DNA from: CANJDH01 sp031430015
Lineage (GTDB): Bacteria; Pseudomonadota; Gammaproteobacteria; Burkholderiales; JAEUOS01
NCBI GenBank assembly: GCA_031430015.1
Contig: JANPAR010000134.1
Span: 1-13,845, forward strand
DNA length: 13,845 nt
Direction of reading: 5' to 3'
Below the pieces are notes generated by a model that was not told the DNA's origin, ran no database searches, and saw only the letters and a program-made list of their open reading frames with translations. The stretch's first letter is position 1. Each line of letters begins with the position of its first letter. Positions 1 through 7,647 of the stretch are shown here, one piece after another. The translations under genes and the position numbers were made by a program.

Positions 1-449
1 ACTCGGTGACCCCCTACACGCAGTACGCCGACAAGGGGGTGATCATCCTGTGCCGCACCTCCAACCCGGGCGGCAGCGACTTGCAGTTTCTCGAACTCGA
101 CGGCCCGCACGGCAAGGAGTTGCTGTATCAACGCATCGCACGCGTGGTCGCCACCGAATGGAACGGCAACCGGAATTGCTCGCTGGTGGTTGGCGCAACC
201 TTTCCCAATGAACTCGCGTCCGTGCGCAGCATCATTGGTGACATGCCGCTGCTGGTGCCGGGCATCGGTGCCCAGGGCGGCGATGTCGAAGCGACAGTCA
301 AGGCGGGGCGCTCGGCATCAGGCACCGGGCTGATGATTAACTCGTCACGCGCGATTTTGTATGCGTCGGGCGGCGATGATTTTGCCGAAGCCGCGCGGCG
401 CGTGGCCGATGAAACGCGCGTCGCGATCAATCGCTATCGCAAGGGATAG
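1..449 (+). CDS. pyrF: Orotidine 5'-phosphate decarboxylase, C-terminal part (5' truncated by window edge)
   Basis: Decarboxylates OMP to UMP, the last step of de novo pyrimidine synthesis, in the cytosol. About 149 codons are present in frame 3. The frame is open at the left edge, so the true start lies outside the window and the GTG at 6 is an internal valine. Recognisable family segments are GVIILCRTSNPGGSDLQFL near the fragment start, the phosphate-binding loop LVPGIGAQGGD about 85 residues in, and SSRAILYAS near the end. The wording matches the longer class-2 PyrF (about 270 residues) typical of Burkholderiales rather than the E. coli-type enzyme. It ends in TAG and converges on the minus-strand gene at 540-1025 with a 90-bp gap in which I see no convincing terminator. 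Confidence 0.94.
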   Translation, partial: SVTPYTQYADKGVIILCRTSNPGGSDLQFLELDGPHGKELLYQRIARVVATEWNGNRNCSLVVGATFPNELASVRSIIGDMPLLVPGIGAQGGDVEATVKAGRSASGTGLMINSSRAILYASGGDDFAEAARRVADETRVAINRYRKG

Positions 450-539
450 CGCTGCACGTTTGACGCGAAGCACGCAGTCCGATTGCCGTGCCAGTCAGTG
501 GTGTAGCAGTGCAACGGCTTGCTCATCGCGCTCAGTCCG

Positions 540-1025
540 CTACTTCGCCGCCCCAAACAACTTGGCCTTGAACGCCTCAAACGCTTCATCGCGGTCGGTA
601 TAGCTCTGGCGGATTGATTGCTCGTTGCGCGCTTGCTCGGCGCCGACGAAGGCGGCGAGCGCTTCCTTGAGGCCGGGAGAGAGATGACGGTCGCTCGACA
701 ACACCACTTGCGTGACCAGCGCAGGGTCGATGTGTTGCGGGCCGGCCAGCATCAGGCGCACGCTGCCGGGCAGGGCATCGAGCAAGCCCAACAAGGCGCG
801 CTCGGCTTCGTGCGGGGCGAGATAGGTGGCGTCGGGCAGGCGCGCGATGATCGGTGCGGCACCGCTGGCCGGCGTCTCCCACGCAGCAGCAATGAAGTGC
901 GCGTGCAGTTTGTCACTCTCGGCCACCGCGCGGAACACGCAGCCGATCCATGCGCCCTCGATCCAGCGGCTGGTGAGGCGCGGCACGGCCTCGGCGATGA
1001 AGCGGGCTTGAATCGCGCGATCCAT
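540..1025 (-). CDS. Hypothetical protein, 161 residues, family not recognised
   Basis: I do not recognise this protein. It is soluble-looking, with no signal peptide or membrane segment, and has alternating hydrophobic and amphipathic stretches. The C-terminal ~40 residues are rich in charged residues and Ala and probably helical (EQARNEQSIRQSYTDRDEAF). I chose the ATG at 1025 (protein begins MDRAIQARF). The frame extends to a TTG at 1058, but that adds only 11 residues. A GGGGGC stretch about 11 bases before the ATG is a weak ribosome site. Base composition and codon use match the neighbours, which supports it as real. It is the last minus-strand gene, 129 bp after the thioesterase gene and convergent with pyrF. 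It may be transcribed with the upstream operon or on its own. Confidence 0.72.
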   Translation of the reverse strand: MDRAIQARFIAEAVPRLTSRWIEGAWIGCVFRAVAESDKLHAHFIAAAWETPASGAAPIIARLPDATYLAPHEAERALLGLLDALPGSVRLMLAGPQHIDPALVTQVVLSSDRHLSPGLKEALAAFVGAEQARNEQSIRQSYTDRDEAFEAFKAKLFGAAK

Positions 1026-1154
1026 CAGTCGGCAATGCCCCCAAAATCGTTGGCGCAAGCCATTCTTGGCGATATGCCTCGAAAGCCCTTGGTGCGAGCG
1101 GCTTTGCAGGGCATGGCTACAGAAATCATGATGCGACCACTATTGGAACGGCAA

Positions 1155-1556
1155 TCACGCTTCTGGCGGCACGGTGCGCGGGCGGCGCTCCGCATCGGTC
1201 GCCACATAGGTGAGCGTGGCCTCGGTGATCTTCACGGTCTCCAGCACGGCCGGGTTACGCTGCGCAAAGACCTCGACATCGGTGGTGATCGAGGTGCGAC
1301 CGACCTTGACCACCTTGGCGTAGAACAACACCACGTCGCCGATCAGCACTGGCTGCTTGAACGTGAAGGCATTGACTGCGACCGTGGCGACCCGTCCGCG
1401 CGCGCGCCGCGCGGCGATCACGCCACCGGCAATGTCGACCTGGCTCATCAGCCAGCCGCCAAAAATATCGCCATGCTGGTTCGAATCGGACGGCATCGGC
1501 ACCACCGACAGGATCGGTGTCATGCCTTGTGGCAGCATCGCCGTGTCTGCCGTCAT
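1155..1556 (-). CDS. yciA: Acyl-CoA thioesterase, YciA-like hotdog-fold protein
   Basis: Hydrolyses acyl-CoA to free acid and CoA in the cytosol. At 133 residues it has the normal single-hotdog length. The family signature is clear: MPSDSNQHGDIFGGWLMSQV at residues 21-40, followed by D41-IAGG at the start of the central helix. In YciA relatives the Asp in this helix region is catalytic. A VNAFTFKQPVLIGDVV strand follows at about 61-76, then TDVEVFAQR (92-100) and a closing TEATLTYVA strand. Its ATG overlaps the TGA of the upstream ydbL-like gene (ATGA, 4 bp), which implies translational coupling. The substrate range cannot be read from sequence. Co-transcription with the YdbH/YnbE/YdbL set hints at acyl-chain or membrane-lipid homeostasis, but that is inference. 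Confidence 0.92.
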   Translation of the reverse strand: MTADTAMLPQGMTPILSVVPMPSDSNQHGDIFGGWLMSQVDIAGGVIAARRARGRVATVAVNAFTFKQPVLIGDVVLFYAKVVKVGRTSITTDVEVFAQRNPAVLETVKITEATLTYVATDAERRPRTVPPEA

Positions 1557-1987
1557 TTTTTAACCCACTGTCCTTGCGCGTTTTGCACCTGCCAGCCTGG
1601 CGCGGCCTTCTCGATCCAGCGCAGGGCGAAGGTGTTGCGAATCTCGCCTTCCCACTCCGGCTTGCCGTTGGCGCGCGCGATCTCGCGATAGAGCGCGGCG
1701 CGGTCCGTGTTCTCGGAACCGACCAGGCCATTGACGGCAGCTCGCTGCGGCAACGGCACGGCATTGGCGTCGCGCAGGGCAACGGTGCCATCGCGGACGA
1801 TACCGACGGCACCGCTCACGTAGTGCGGTGCGAGCTGCGCGTGACGCGCTGCCATCGCCTGCTTCAAGCCATTGATGGCGGGCGTGTTGATTTCGAGATT
1901 GGCCTGCGCCCATGCGGCCAGTGGCGTGTGGGCCAGCAGCAGCGCGAGCACAACTTGGAGCAGCGGAGAGAAAAATGTTTTGGTCAT
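1553..1987 (-). CDS. ydbL: YdbL family (DUF1318) periplasmic protein
   Basis: 144 residues with a clear Sec signal peptide: basic MTK start, hydrophobic LLQVVLALLLAHTPL, and likely cleavage after AWA (about residue 27). The mature part carries the DUF1318 pattern, with INTPAINGLKQAMAARHAQL at the start, GAVGIVRDGTVALRDA in the middle, and repeated small motifs around NGLVGSENTDRAALYREIA. In E. coli YdbL is a periplasmic partner of YnbE and YdbH and is thought to control YnbE assembly. The same role is inferred here from the conserved gene order ydbH-ynbE-ydbL. The ATG at 1987 is preceded by GGGTGAC, a reasonable ribosome site overlapping the ynbE stop; the gap to that gene is 9 bp. The 3' end overlaps the thioesterase start by 4 bp. 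Confidence 0.9.
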   Translation of the reverse strand: MTKTFFSPLLQVVLALLLAHTPLAAWAQANLEINTPAINGLKQAMAARHAQLAPHYVSGAVGIVRDGTVALRDANAVPLPQRAAVNGLVGSENTDRAALYREIARANGKPEWEGEIRNTFALRWIEKAAPGWQVQNAQGQWVKK

Positions 1988-1996
1988 GGTGTCACC

Positions 1997-2221
1997 CTAT
2001 TTCGCGTCGGCCGGTTTGGCCGGAGCCGCATCCTTGCGCAACTGGTAAACCTCTTCGATGATGCGGTCGGCCGCCTTCTCGGCGGCAGCGGCGGGGAAAT
2101 AAATGTTGATGGTGACGCAGCCGGCCAGCGTGGCGGCGCAAGCGGCGCTGGCCAGCAAAGACAGGAAACGAAGCACGCTGTGGGCGCTAAAAATGTGGGC
2201 TGGATGCATGTCGTGTTTCAT
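1997..2221 (-). CDS. ynbE: Small YnbE-like outer-membrane lipoprotein
   Basis: Encodes a 74-residue lipoprotein from the ATG at 2221. A second in-frame ATG at 2209 would shorten it by four residues. GGAG lies 10 bases before the first ATG. The signal is hydrophobic (VLRFLSLLASAACAATLAGC) and ends in a lipobox LAGC with the lipidated Cys at residue 35. The mature part is only ~40 residues: VTINIYFPAAAAEKAADRII, then a short charged helix and an Ala/Lys/Pro tail. In E. coli the YnbE lipoprotein in the outer membrane stacks strands onto periplasmic YdbH. The short beta-prone VTINIYF segment right after the Cys fits that role. It sits 28 bp after ydbH and 9 bp before ydbL. Assignment rests on lipobox, size and position more than on sequence identity. 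Confidence 0.85.
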   Translation of the reverse strand: MKHDMHPAHIFSAHSVLRFLSLLASAACAATLAGCVTINIYFPAAAAEKAADRIIEEVYQLRKDAAPAKPADAK

Positions 2222-2249
2222 CGCGTGAACGCTCCAAACTTTCCGGGAC

Positions 2250-4508
2250 TCATTGAAACACCGGACGGGAATTGCCGTCGATAACTGCCTTGATTCTATC
2301 GAGCAATTCTTGCCAGCCGACGAATCGATTGTAACCAACCACATTGACCGAGGGCAGCCCACCGCCCTTGATGAGCGTGAAACTGCCGCTGGCATTGTCC
2401 GCACTGCTGCCCGGCGGCGGCGGCGTGCCGTCGCCCATCAGACACACCCCGTTGCGCAAACGGCACGAGAGGCCGATGCGCTCGTAACCGAACGTTTCAA
2501 AAAAGCCGAGGAAGCTGCGCTGGATTGCCGCCCCCGCACCCGCGCCGCCGATGGACGAAATGTTTTGCACCGCGCGCTGGCTGATGCGTTTGGCGAACGC
2601 GCCCTCACTCGTGACGACGCGTGCGTCCATGCTCACTGGCTGCCAGTTTTCCATGACCAATCCTTCCACTGCAACATCGACGAAACCAGTGATCCTGCCG
2701 AATTTCACCGCGCCGGTCATCTCTTCCAGATTGAGGCGTTTCAACTGCAGATCGGCGGTGAGCTGCGGCGTGCGCCCGAACGGATTTTCCAGACGAATCG
2801 CGTCCACCGAGGCGTCACCACCAAAGAGCTTGAAGAGCAACGCGCCATCGACCGCCATTGTTGACGCGCTGTACTTGACCTGCGGCAACACAAACGCAAG
2901 CTGCCCGCCGAGGGGATGCCAGCCCAGCGCGGCGGTGAGCTTTTCCATCGACACCGGTGTGAGTGCGCCCTGCAATCCAAACGCATCGCGGCCAATGTTG
3001 ATATCGGAAAGGCCCAAAAATCCATCGAGCAGCGGTACCACCAGCGAGGGAATGTGCAGCCGCCCGGCGCGGGATTCGCCGCTCGCGTGGATTGGGCCGA
3101 AGGCGAGATCGCGCACGCGCAGCGCGTCCAGGTTGAAGGTGAAGGCTTGCGGCTGCGGCGCGGCGGGCACGTGTGCCCACTGCATGTCCAGATGCTCCAG
3201 CGCAAGCCCGCGCTGCGGGGCACTGAAGCTGGCATCGGCGAGTCTGAGAGTGGCCTCTGCAATCTCGCCTGCCGCGCCGCGCAAGGAGAAATCGGCCGTA
3301 CCCTTGAGCGTGAGGTCACCGAGCGCGTGTTGGTCCAGCCAGGTTTGCGGCAGCAGCGCGCGCAGGCCTGCGAGTTGCAGATTGCGCGCGCTCAGTACGA
3401 AGTGGTTCGATGGCGAATCCTTGTCCGGCGGCGAGTCTTTCGCTGGGATGGCAACCGATGGTTGACCAAGCGCAGGGTCACTTATTGCGAACGCGGCGCT
3501 GCCGGTGAGCTGTCCGAGACCATGCCAGTCGAGCACGGCTTGTTCCACCGTCACGCGGCCGCCTGCTTGTGTCCCGCGCGCGCTTAAGCGATGGCCCGGC
3601 ACGCCGCTCTCCTGCGCGATGTAGAGCGGGTCCCAAAATACCGCGCCCTGATCCCATTGCAGCGCCGCTTGCCAGTTCCACAAAGTGCCTGTACGCGTGG
3701 CGTCCAGCGTGACGCGCCCTTGCAGCTTTTCACCGGCGCGCAGGCCGCTGCTGTCAGCGAATGCAGCTTCACTGACGCGCAGATCCGCATCGATGCGCGC
3801 GGGGCCGTAGCGCAGCGTGCCGTTGACGCGGCCCGCAGTGGGGCGAATCGATTCGGCAGCAGCGGCAGCGGGTGCCGGCAGCAGGGGCGCGATACGGGCC
3901 AGAGATGCGTTGTTGAAGTTCACCTGCCACTCACCGCCCGCGATGTCGAGTTGCCACACTTCGTCCTTCTCCGGCGTGATCGACAGGCGCAAGGCCTTGC
4001 GCGCCAGGTCGTAGCTGAAGCTCAGCGGCCAGCGCACCGCGCCTTGCAGGTGGCCATCCTCGCATTGGAGGATGCGGTTCTCGAAAGAGAAGCGCGCGCA
4101 AGCAATCGACACGTCGCCGAGGTCGCGCCCCTGCGCATTCAGGCCTTTGAGATCGAGTTTGGCTGAGCCGCCCGAGCCCATCGATCCACGCGCACCATTC
4201 GCGCTACCGATGGCGAGTGCAAGTTGCACCTTGCGCGCACTCCAGCCGGTGCCGCTGACGGCATCAAGGTCGAGTTGCAGCGACTGCGCGTGGGTTAGCG
4301 GCGTAAACAAGCTGCAGATCAACAGCAACGAGAAGCGTAGCGCGCGCTGTCCCCAATGCCAGAAGCGGGCAAACCGGCTCGGGGAAATCAGGCGCGGAAG
4401 AATGAGGCGCGGTGCGAACACTGCGCGCGCATGCGATGCGCCGGCCGCGTCCCTCGTGCGAGCCTGCCCGGTCCGATGAAGCCCGTGAGCCGCGATGCAG
4501 TGTGCCAT
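2250..4508 (-). CDS. ydbH: YdbH family AsmA-like intermembrane protein (C-terminal DctA-YdbH domain)
   Basis: About 752 residues from the ATG at 4508, shorter than E. coli YdbH (about 880). The frame stays open up to 4757, but that part is antisense-free overlap with nudB and is not believed. A GTG at 4421 is an alternative start that gives a more normal leader. One hydrophobic segment (ALRFSLLLICSLFTPL, about residues 57-72) serves as signal or membrane anchor, followed by THAQ. The long middle is beta-rich with repeated amphipathic strands, as in AsmA-like lipid-transfer proteins. The C-terminal ~200 residues carry the DctA-YdbH pattern: AKRISQRAVQNISSIGG, FFETFGYERIGLSCRLRNGV, and KGGGLPSVNVVGYNRFVGW. 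The E. coli protein spans the periplasm and partners with YnbE in phospholipid transport. It starts 14 bp after nudB. Confidence 0.9.
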   Translation of the reverse strand: MAHCIAAHGLHRTGQARTRDAAGASHARAVFAPRLILPRLISPSRFARFWHWGQRALRFSLLLICSLFTPLTHAQSLQLDLDAVSGTGWSARKVQLALAIGSANGARGSMGSGGSAKLDLKGLNAQGRDLGDVSIACARFSFENRILQCEDGHLQGAVRWPLSFSYDLARKALRLSITPEKDEVWQLDIAGGEWQVNFNNASLARIAPLLPAPAAAAAESIRPTAGRVNGTLRYGPARIDADLRVSEAAFADSSGLRAGEKLQGRVTLDATRTGTLWNWQAALQWDQGAVFWDPLYIAQESGVPGHRLSARGTQAGGRVTVEQAVLDWHGLGQLTGSAAFAISDPALGQPSVAIPAKDSPPDKDSPSNHFVLSARNLQLAGLRALLPQTWLDQHALGDLTLKGTADFSLRGAAGEIAEATLRLADASFSAPQRGLALEHLDMQWAHVPAAPQPQAFTFNLDALRVRDLAFGPIHASGESRAGRLHIPSLVVPLLDGFLGLSDINIGRDAFGLQGALTPVSMEKLTAALGWHPLGGQLAFVLPQVKYSASTMAVDGALLFKLFGGDASVDAIRLENPFGRTPQLTADLQLKRLNLEEMTGAVKFGRITGFVDVAVEGLVMENWQPVSMDARVVTSEGAFAKRISQRAVQNISSIGGAGAGAAIQRSFLGFFETFGYERIGLSCRLRNGVCLMGDGTPPPPGSSADNASGSFTLIKGGGLPSVNVVGYNRFVGWQELLDRIKAVIDGNSRPVFQ

Positions 4509-4522
4509 CGCCTTATGACCTG

Positions 4523-4981
4523 CTACCGGACCAACTGTTCCGGCAACTTGCGGATCGCTTCGGCGTTGCTCCACGAAAAGCACTTGTCTGCCGCAGCGCG
4601 CCAGGGCAGCCATTCGTAGGCCGTGTGCTCGGTGAGCACTGGCACCACGGGTTGCGGAATCGTCAGGCCCCATACATGCTCGGTGTTGTGCGTGACACCC
4701 GGCCCATAGCGGCTGACCCAGCGTTTGTAAATCTCGAAGCGGTTGGTGTAGTGCCAATCAGCGAGCACATGACCGGGGCGCGTGGCATCGATGCCGGTTT
4801 CTTCAAGCACTTCGCGCAACGCGGTGTCGCGCAAGGGCTCATCGGCGTGGTCAACGCTGCCGGTCACGCTTTGCCAGAAACCCGGCGCGCTGCTGCGCTC
4901 CAGCACCAGCACCTGCAAGTCCGGGGTGTGGATCACCACCAGTACCGATACCGGAATCTTGAACGGCACCGTTGGGCTCAT
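4523..4981 (-). CDS. nudB: Dihydroneopterin triphosphate diphosphatase (Nudix hydrolase)
   Basis: 152 residues, the usual NudB length (E. coli about 150). It removes pyrophosphate from 7,8-dihydroneopterin triphosphate, an early folate-pathway step. FWQSVTG at 35-41 leads into the Nudix box at 41-64: G41, E48, and REVLEETGI at 56-64, which supplies the metal-binding glutamates. The first spacing is six residues rather than the textbook five (GSVDHADE). The N-terminal VSVLVVIHTPDLQVLVLERS forms the opening strands, and WSNAEAIRKLP near the end is typical of the family. The ATG at 4981 lies 18 bp after the DUF1330 gene, with no strong Shine-Dalgarno, so coupling to the upstream gene is plausible. 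Confidence 0.93.
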   Translation of the reverse strand: MSPTVPFKIPVSVLVVIHTPDLQVLVLERSSAPGFWQSVTGSVDHADEPLRDTALREVLEETGIDATRPGHVLADWHYTNRFEIYKRWVSRYGPGVTHNTEHVWGLTIPQPVVPVLTEHTAYEWLPWRAAADKCFSWSNAEAIRKLPEQLVR

Positions 4982-4999
4982 CGCGACAGGTACCAGGGG

Positions 5000-5623
5000 C
5001 TAAGGCGCCCCGGCCCCGGCACCACGCAACAGCAGCAGGCTGATCATCGCTGCATTGGAGAGCAGCTCGTGCGTCTTGCGGTAGCTCTCGGAGGCGTAGT
5101 TGACCAGCGCACCGTCGTAGTCGGGAAACTCGATCAAGGTGAGTAGCGGCGGGGTCCAGTTGCCGGCGATGGTGCGGCTGCAATCCGACCAAGCCAGATG
5201 CCGGCCCTGATAACTGTGCACGGCGTCGTTGATGGCTTGCGAGAGTTTCTCGAAGCGCGCGCGGTTGACCACATGGCTGTCGGCCACGGCGTAGGCGGGT
5301 ATGCCACTGCCGCCCGCATGGCGCGCCACCTTGATGCCGCTGACCAGCACCATGTCCACCATGGCGCAGTTGTGGCTCAGATCAAACGCCTGGCGAAAAT
5401 CGTCCGAGGCATGAAAGGCTTCGGCACCCTCCGCGCTGGCGAATTGGGCGATCATCATGTGCGAGGGGTTCCAATCGCCCTCGATGGCGCGCGGTTGTTG
5501 GTCGTGCGCTAGAAAGTGGCCGCCATGCGCGAGTACCGCAGCACTGATGGCGCGGCGATAGGCCTCGTATTTGGACTCGTTGATAACGCGCGTGTCCGCG
5601 ATCAGAAAGACGGGGGCGGACAT
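5000..5623 (-). CDS. Tandem DUF1330 domain protein (two ferredoxin-like repeats)
   Basis: 207 residues made of two copies of the DUF1330 dimeric alpha/beta-barrel domain, at about 5-97 and 110-200. The copies align along their length: FLIADTRVIN with YAVADSHVVN, the AHGGHFLA with YQGRHLAW helix-strand turn, EGDWNP (48-53) with AGNWTP (153-158), and MIAQF with TLIEF. Most family members have one domain of about 95-100 residues and form homodimers, so this protein could make the barrel within one chain. The function of the family is not established and none can be assigned. There is no signal peptide. The ATG at 5623 has only a weak ribosome site. It lies 110 bp after aspS and 18 bp before nudB. 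Confidence 0.88.
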   Translation of the reverse strand: MSAPVFLIADTRVINESKYEAYRRAISAAVLAHGGHFLAHDQQPRAIEGDWNPSHMMIAQFASAEGAEAFHASDDFRQAFDLSHNCAMVDMVLVSGIKVARHAGGSGIPAYAVADSHVVNRARFEKLSQAINDAVHSYQGRHLAWSDCSRTIAGNWTPPLLTLIEFPDYDGALVNYASESYRKTHELLSNAAMISLLLLRGAGAGAP

Positions 5624-5653
5624 GAATGTGATCTGCTGTGATCCTGCACGGCT

Positions 5654-5680
5654 GACTCAGTGGACTCAGTTTACGCAGTT
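5654..5680. repeat. Three imperfect 9-bp tandem units in the aspS-DUF1330 gap
   Basis: GACTCAGTG, GACTCAGTT and TACGCAGTT follow one another between aspS and the DUF1330 gene. Two units differ at one base and the third is more divergent. It is a small local repeat with no known role. Confidence 0.5.
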
Positions 5681-5720
5681 CACGTCATGCGCGCAGGCGG
5701 CTTTGGACGGCAGCAATTTT

Positions 5721-5740
5721 GGCCTGCAGCGGCTCAGGCC
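5721..5740 (-). terminator. Weak hairpin at the aspS stop codon, possible attenuator
   Basis: GGCCTG and CAGGCC form a 6-bp stem around an 8-base loop. The element overlaps the aspS stop codon (5734-5736). In the transcript it is followed by AAAATTG rather than a U-run, so it is not a canonical intrinsic terminator. It could serve as an mRNA end-protecting or attenuating stem between aspS and the DUF1330-nudB-ydbH block. Confidence 0.2.
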
Positions 5741-7527
5741 GTCTGCGTATTGCGCAACCGGATGTGCAGCTCGCGCAATTGCTTTTCGTCCACTGCTGAC
5801 GGCGCTTGCGTGAGCAGGCACTGCGCGCGCTGCGTCTTCGGAAACGCGATCACGTCGCGGATCGATTCGGCGCCGGTCATCATCGTGACGATGCGGTCGA
5901 GGCCAAAAGCAATGCCGCCGTGCGGCGGCGCACCGTATTGCAACGCGTCAAGCAGGAAGCCGAATTTGAGTTGGGCTTCTTCGGCACCGATGTTGAGGGC
6001 GCGGAACACCTTGCTCTGCACGGCTTCACGGTGAATCCGCACCGAGCCGCCACCCATTTCCCAGCCGTTGAGCACCAGGTCGTAGGCCTTGGCGGTTGCC
6101 TTGCCGGGGTCGCTGTCGAGATACTCCTCGTGGCCGTCTTTCGGGCTGGTGAAAGGGTGATGCATGGCATTCCAGCGCTTGGCTTCGTCGTCGTATTCGA
6201 ACATCGGGAAATCGACCACCCAGAGCGGACGCCACTTGTCGCCAGAGAGATGGCCCTTGTCGTGGCCCACCTTGACGCGCAGTGCACCAATGGCATCGTT
6301 GACGATCTTGGCCTTGTCGGCACCGAAGAACACGAGGTCGCCATTCTTCGCACCAGTGCGCTCGACAATCGCCTTGAGTGATTCGGGCGAGAGGTTTTTC
6401 ACAATCGGTGATTGCAGGCCGGTCTCGTTCAGTTGCGTCACATCGTTGATCTTGATGTAGGCGAGGCCCTTGGCGCCGTAGATCTTGACGAACTCGGTGT
6501 AGGCGTCGATCTCGCTGCGCGAGATGCTTTTGTCTCCGGAGCCGCCACCGGGCACGAGCATACCCACCACGCGCCCGTTCGGATTGTTGGCCGGCCCGCT
6601 GAAGACCTTGAACGCGACCTCCTTCATCACGTCGGTCAGCTCGGTGAATTGCAGGGTGACACGCATGTCGGGTTTATCGGAGCCGTACAGCGCCATCGCT
6701 TCCGAAAACGCCATCACCGGAAACTGCGCGGGCAAGTCAGCATCGATTGCCGACTTGAATACGCTGCGGATCATGCCTTCGAAAATGTCGCGAATCTCGC
6801 CTTCGGTGAGGAACGAGGTTTCGCAATCGATCTGGGTGAACTCGGGCTGACGGTCGGCGCGCAGGTCTTCGTCGCGAAAGCACTTGGTGATCTGGTAATA
6901 GCGGTCAAACCCCGACACCATCAGCATCTGCTTGAACAACTGCGGCGACTGCGGCAACGCGAAAAACATGCCGTCATGCACGCGCGACGGCACCAGATAG
7001 TCTCGCGCGCCTTCGGGCGTGGACTTGGTCAGCATCGGCGTTTCGATATCGACGAAACCCTGCTGGTCAAGATAGTTGCGCACCGCCAGCGCTACCTTGT
7101 AGCGCAGCATCATGTTTTTCTGCATCTGCGGGCGGCGCAGGTCAATCACGCGGTGCTCAAGGCGCACGTTCTCGTTGATGTTTTCGTCGTCAATCTGGAA
7201 TGGCGGTGTCACCGCAGCATTGAGAATTTCCAATTCGTGGCACACCACTTCAATCTCGCCACTGCGAATTTTCGGATTGACCAGATTTGGCTCGCGGCGG
7301 ATCACTTTGCCCACGGCCTTGACCACATACTCGCCGCGAATCTTTTCGGCATTGGCAAACATCTCTGCGCGACCGGGGTTGCACACCACTTGCACCACGC
7401 CTTCGCGGTCACGCAGGTCGATGAAGATCACGCCGCCATGGTCGCGCCGGGTGTTGACCCAGCCATTGAGGGTGACGGTTTGGTCGAGATGCTTGGCGCT
7501 GATCAGGCCGCAGTATTCGGTACGCAT
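5734..7527 (-). CDS. aspS: Aspartyl-tRNA synthetase, bacterial type, probably non-discriminating
   Basis: 597 residues, full length for bacterial AspRS (E. coli 590). It charges tRNA(Asp) with aspartate. The N-terminal anticodon-binding OB domain opens with MRTEYCG. The class II core carries motif 1 around GFVDIETPMLTKSTPEG, motif 2 FRDEDLRADRQPEFTQID (217-234) and motif 3 GAPPHGGIAFGLDRIVTMMT (532-551). The bacterial GAD insertion sits between motifs 2 and 3. Residue 30 is His (RRDHGG), where E. coli has Leu, and no Lys is found at the 81-82 position (N81, L82). This matches the Pseudomonas-type enzyme that also aspartylates tRNA(Asn). The ATG at 7527 has a weak GAAG ribosome site. It lies 120 bp after the DUF502 gene. 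Confidence 0.98.
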   Translation of the reverse strand: MRTEYCGLISAKHLDQTVTLNGWVNTRRDHGGVIFIDLRDREGVVQVVCNPGRAEMFANAEKIRGEYVVKAVGKVIRREPNLVNPKIRSGEIEVVCHELEILNAAVTPPFQIDDENINENVRLEHRVIDLRRPQMQKNMMLRYKVALAVRNYLDQQGFVDIETPMLTKSTPEGARDYLVPSRVHDGMFFALPQSPQLFKQMLMVSGFDRYYQITKCFRDEDLRADRQPEFTQIDCETSFLTEGEIRDIFEGMIRSVFKSAIDADLPAQFPVMAFSEAMALYGSDKPDMRVTLQFTELTDVMKEVAFKVFSGPANNPNGRVVGMLVPGGGSGDKSISRSEIDAYTEFVKIYGAKGLAYIKINDVTQLNETGLQSPIVKNLSPESLKAIVERTGAKNGDLVFFGADKAKIVNDAIGALRVKVGHDKGHLSGDKWRPLWVVDFPMFEYDDEAKRWNAMHHPFTSPKDGHEEYLDSDPGKATAKAYDLVLNGWEMGGGSVRIHREAVQSKVFRALNIGAEEAQLKFGFLLDALQYGAPPHGGIAFGLDRIVTMMTGAESIRDVIAFPKTQRAQCLLTQAPSAVDEKQLRELHIRLRNTQTA

Positions 7528-7647
7528 GATGTGCTTCGTTCAGGTTGCTCGGTTTTACTTGGGGCAGAACACACGTTCTGCCAGAGTTTGCGCACCACCA
7601 CCACTACTGCGGTGACGGCGCGCCTGGTGAAATAAAAATTGGTTGCG

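Noticed and set aside
450..539. Terminator between convergent pyrF and the hypothetical gene
   Set aside because: No stem with an adjacent T-run on either strand.
618..1691. A 357-residue plus-strand open frame across the 540-1556 genes
   Set aside because: It runs antisense through two minus-strand genes, one with a clear hotdog signature, and has shadow-like composition.
4509..4757. N-terminal extension of ydbH into nudB
   Set aside because: It overlaps nudB in another frame, lacks family wording, and a suitable ATG exists just after the nudB stop.
6412..7635. A 407-residue open frame on the plus strand, opposite aspS
   Set aside because: It is a mirror of aspS codon positions with no recognisable domain and no ribosome site.
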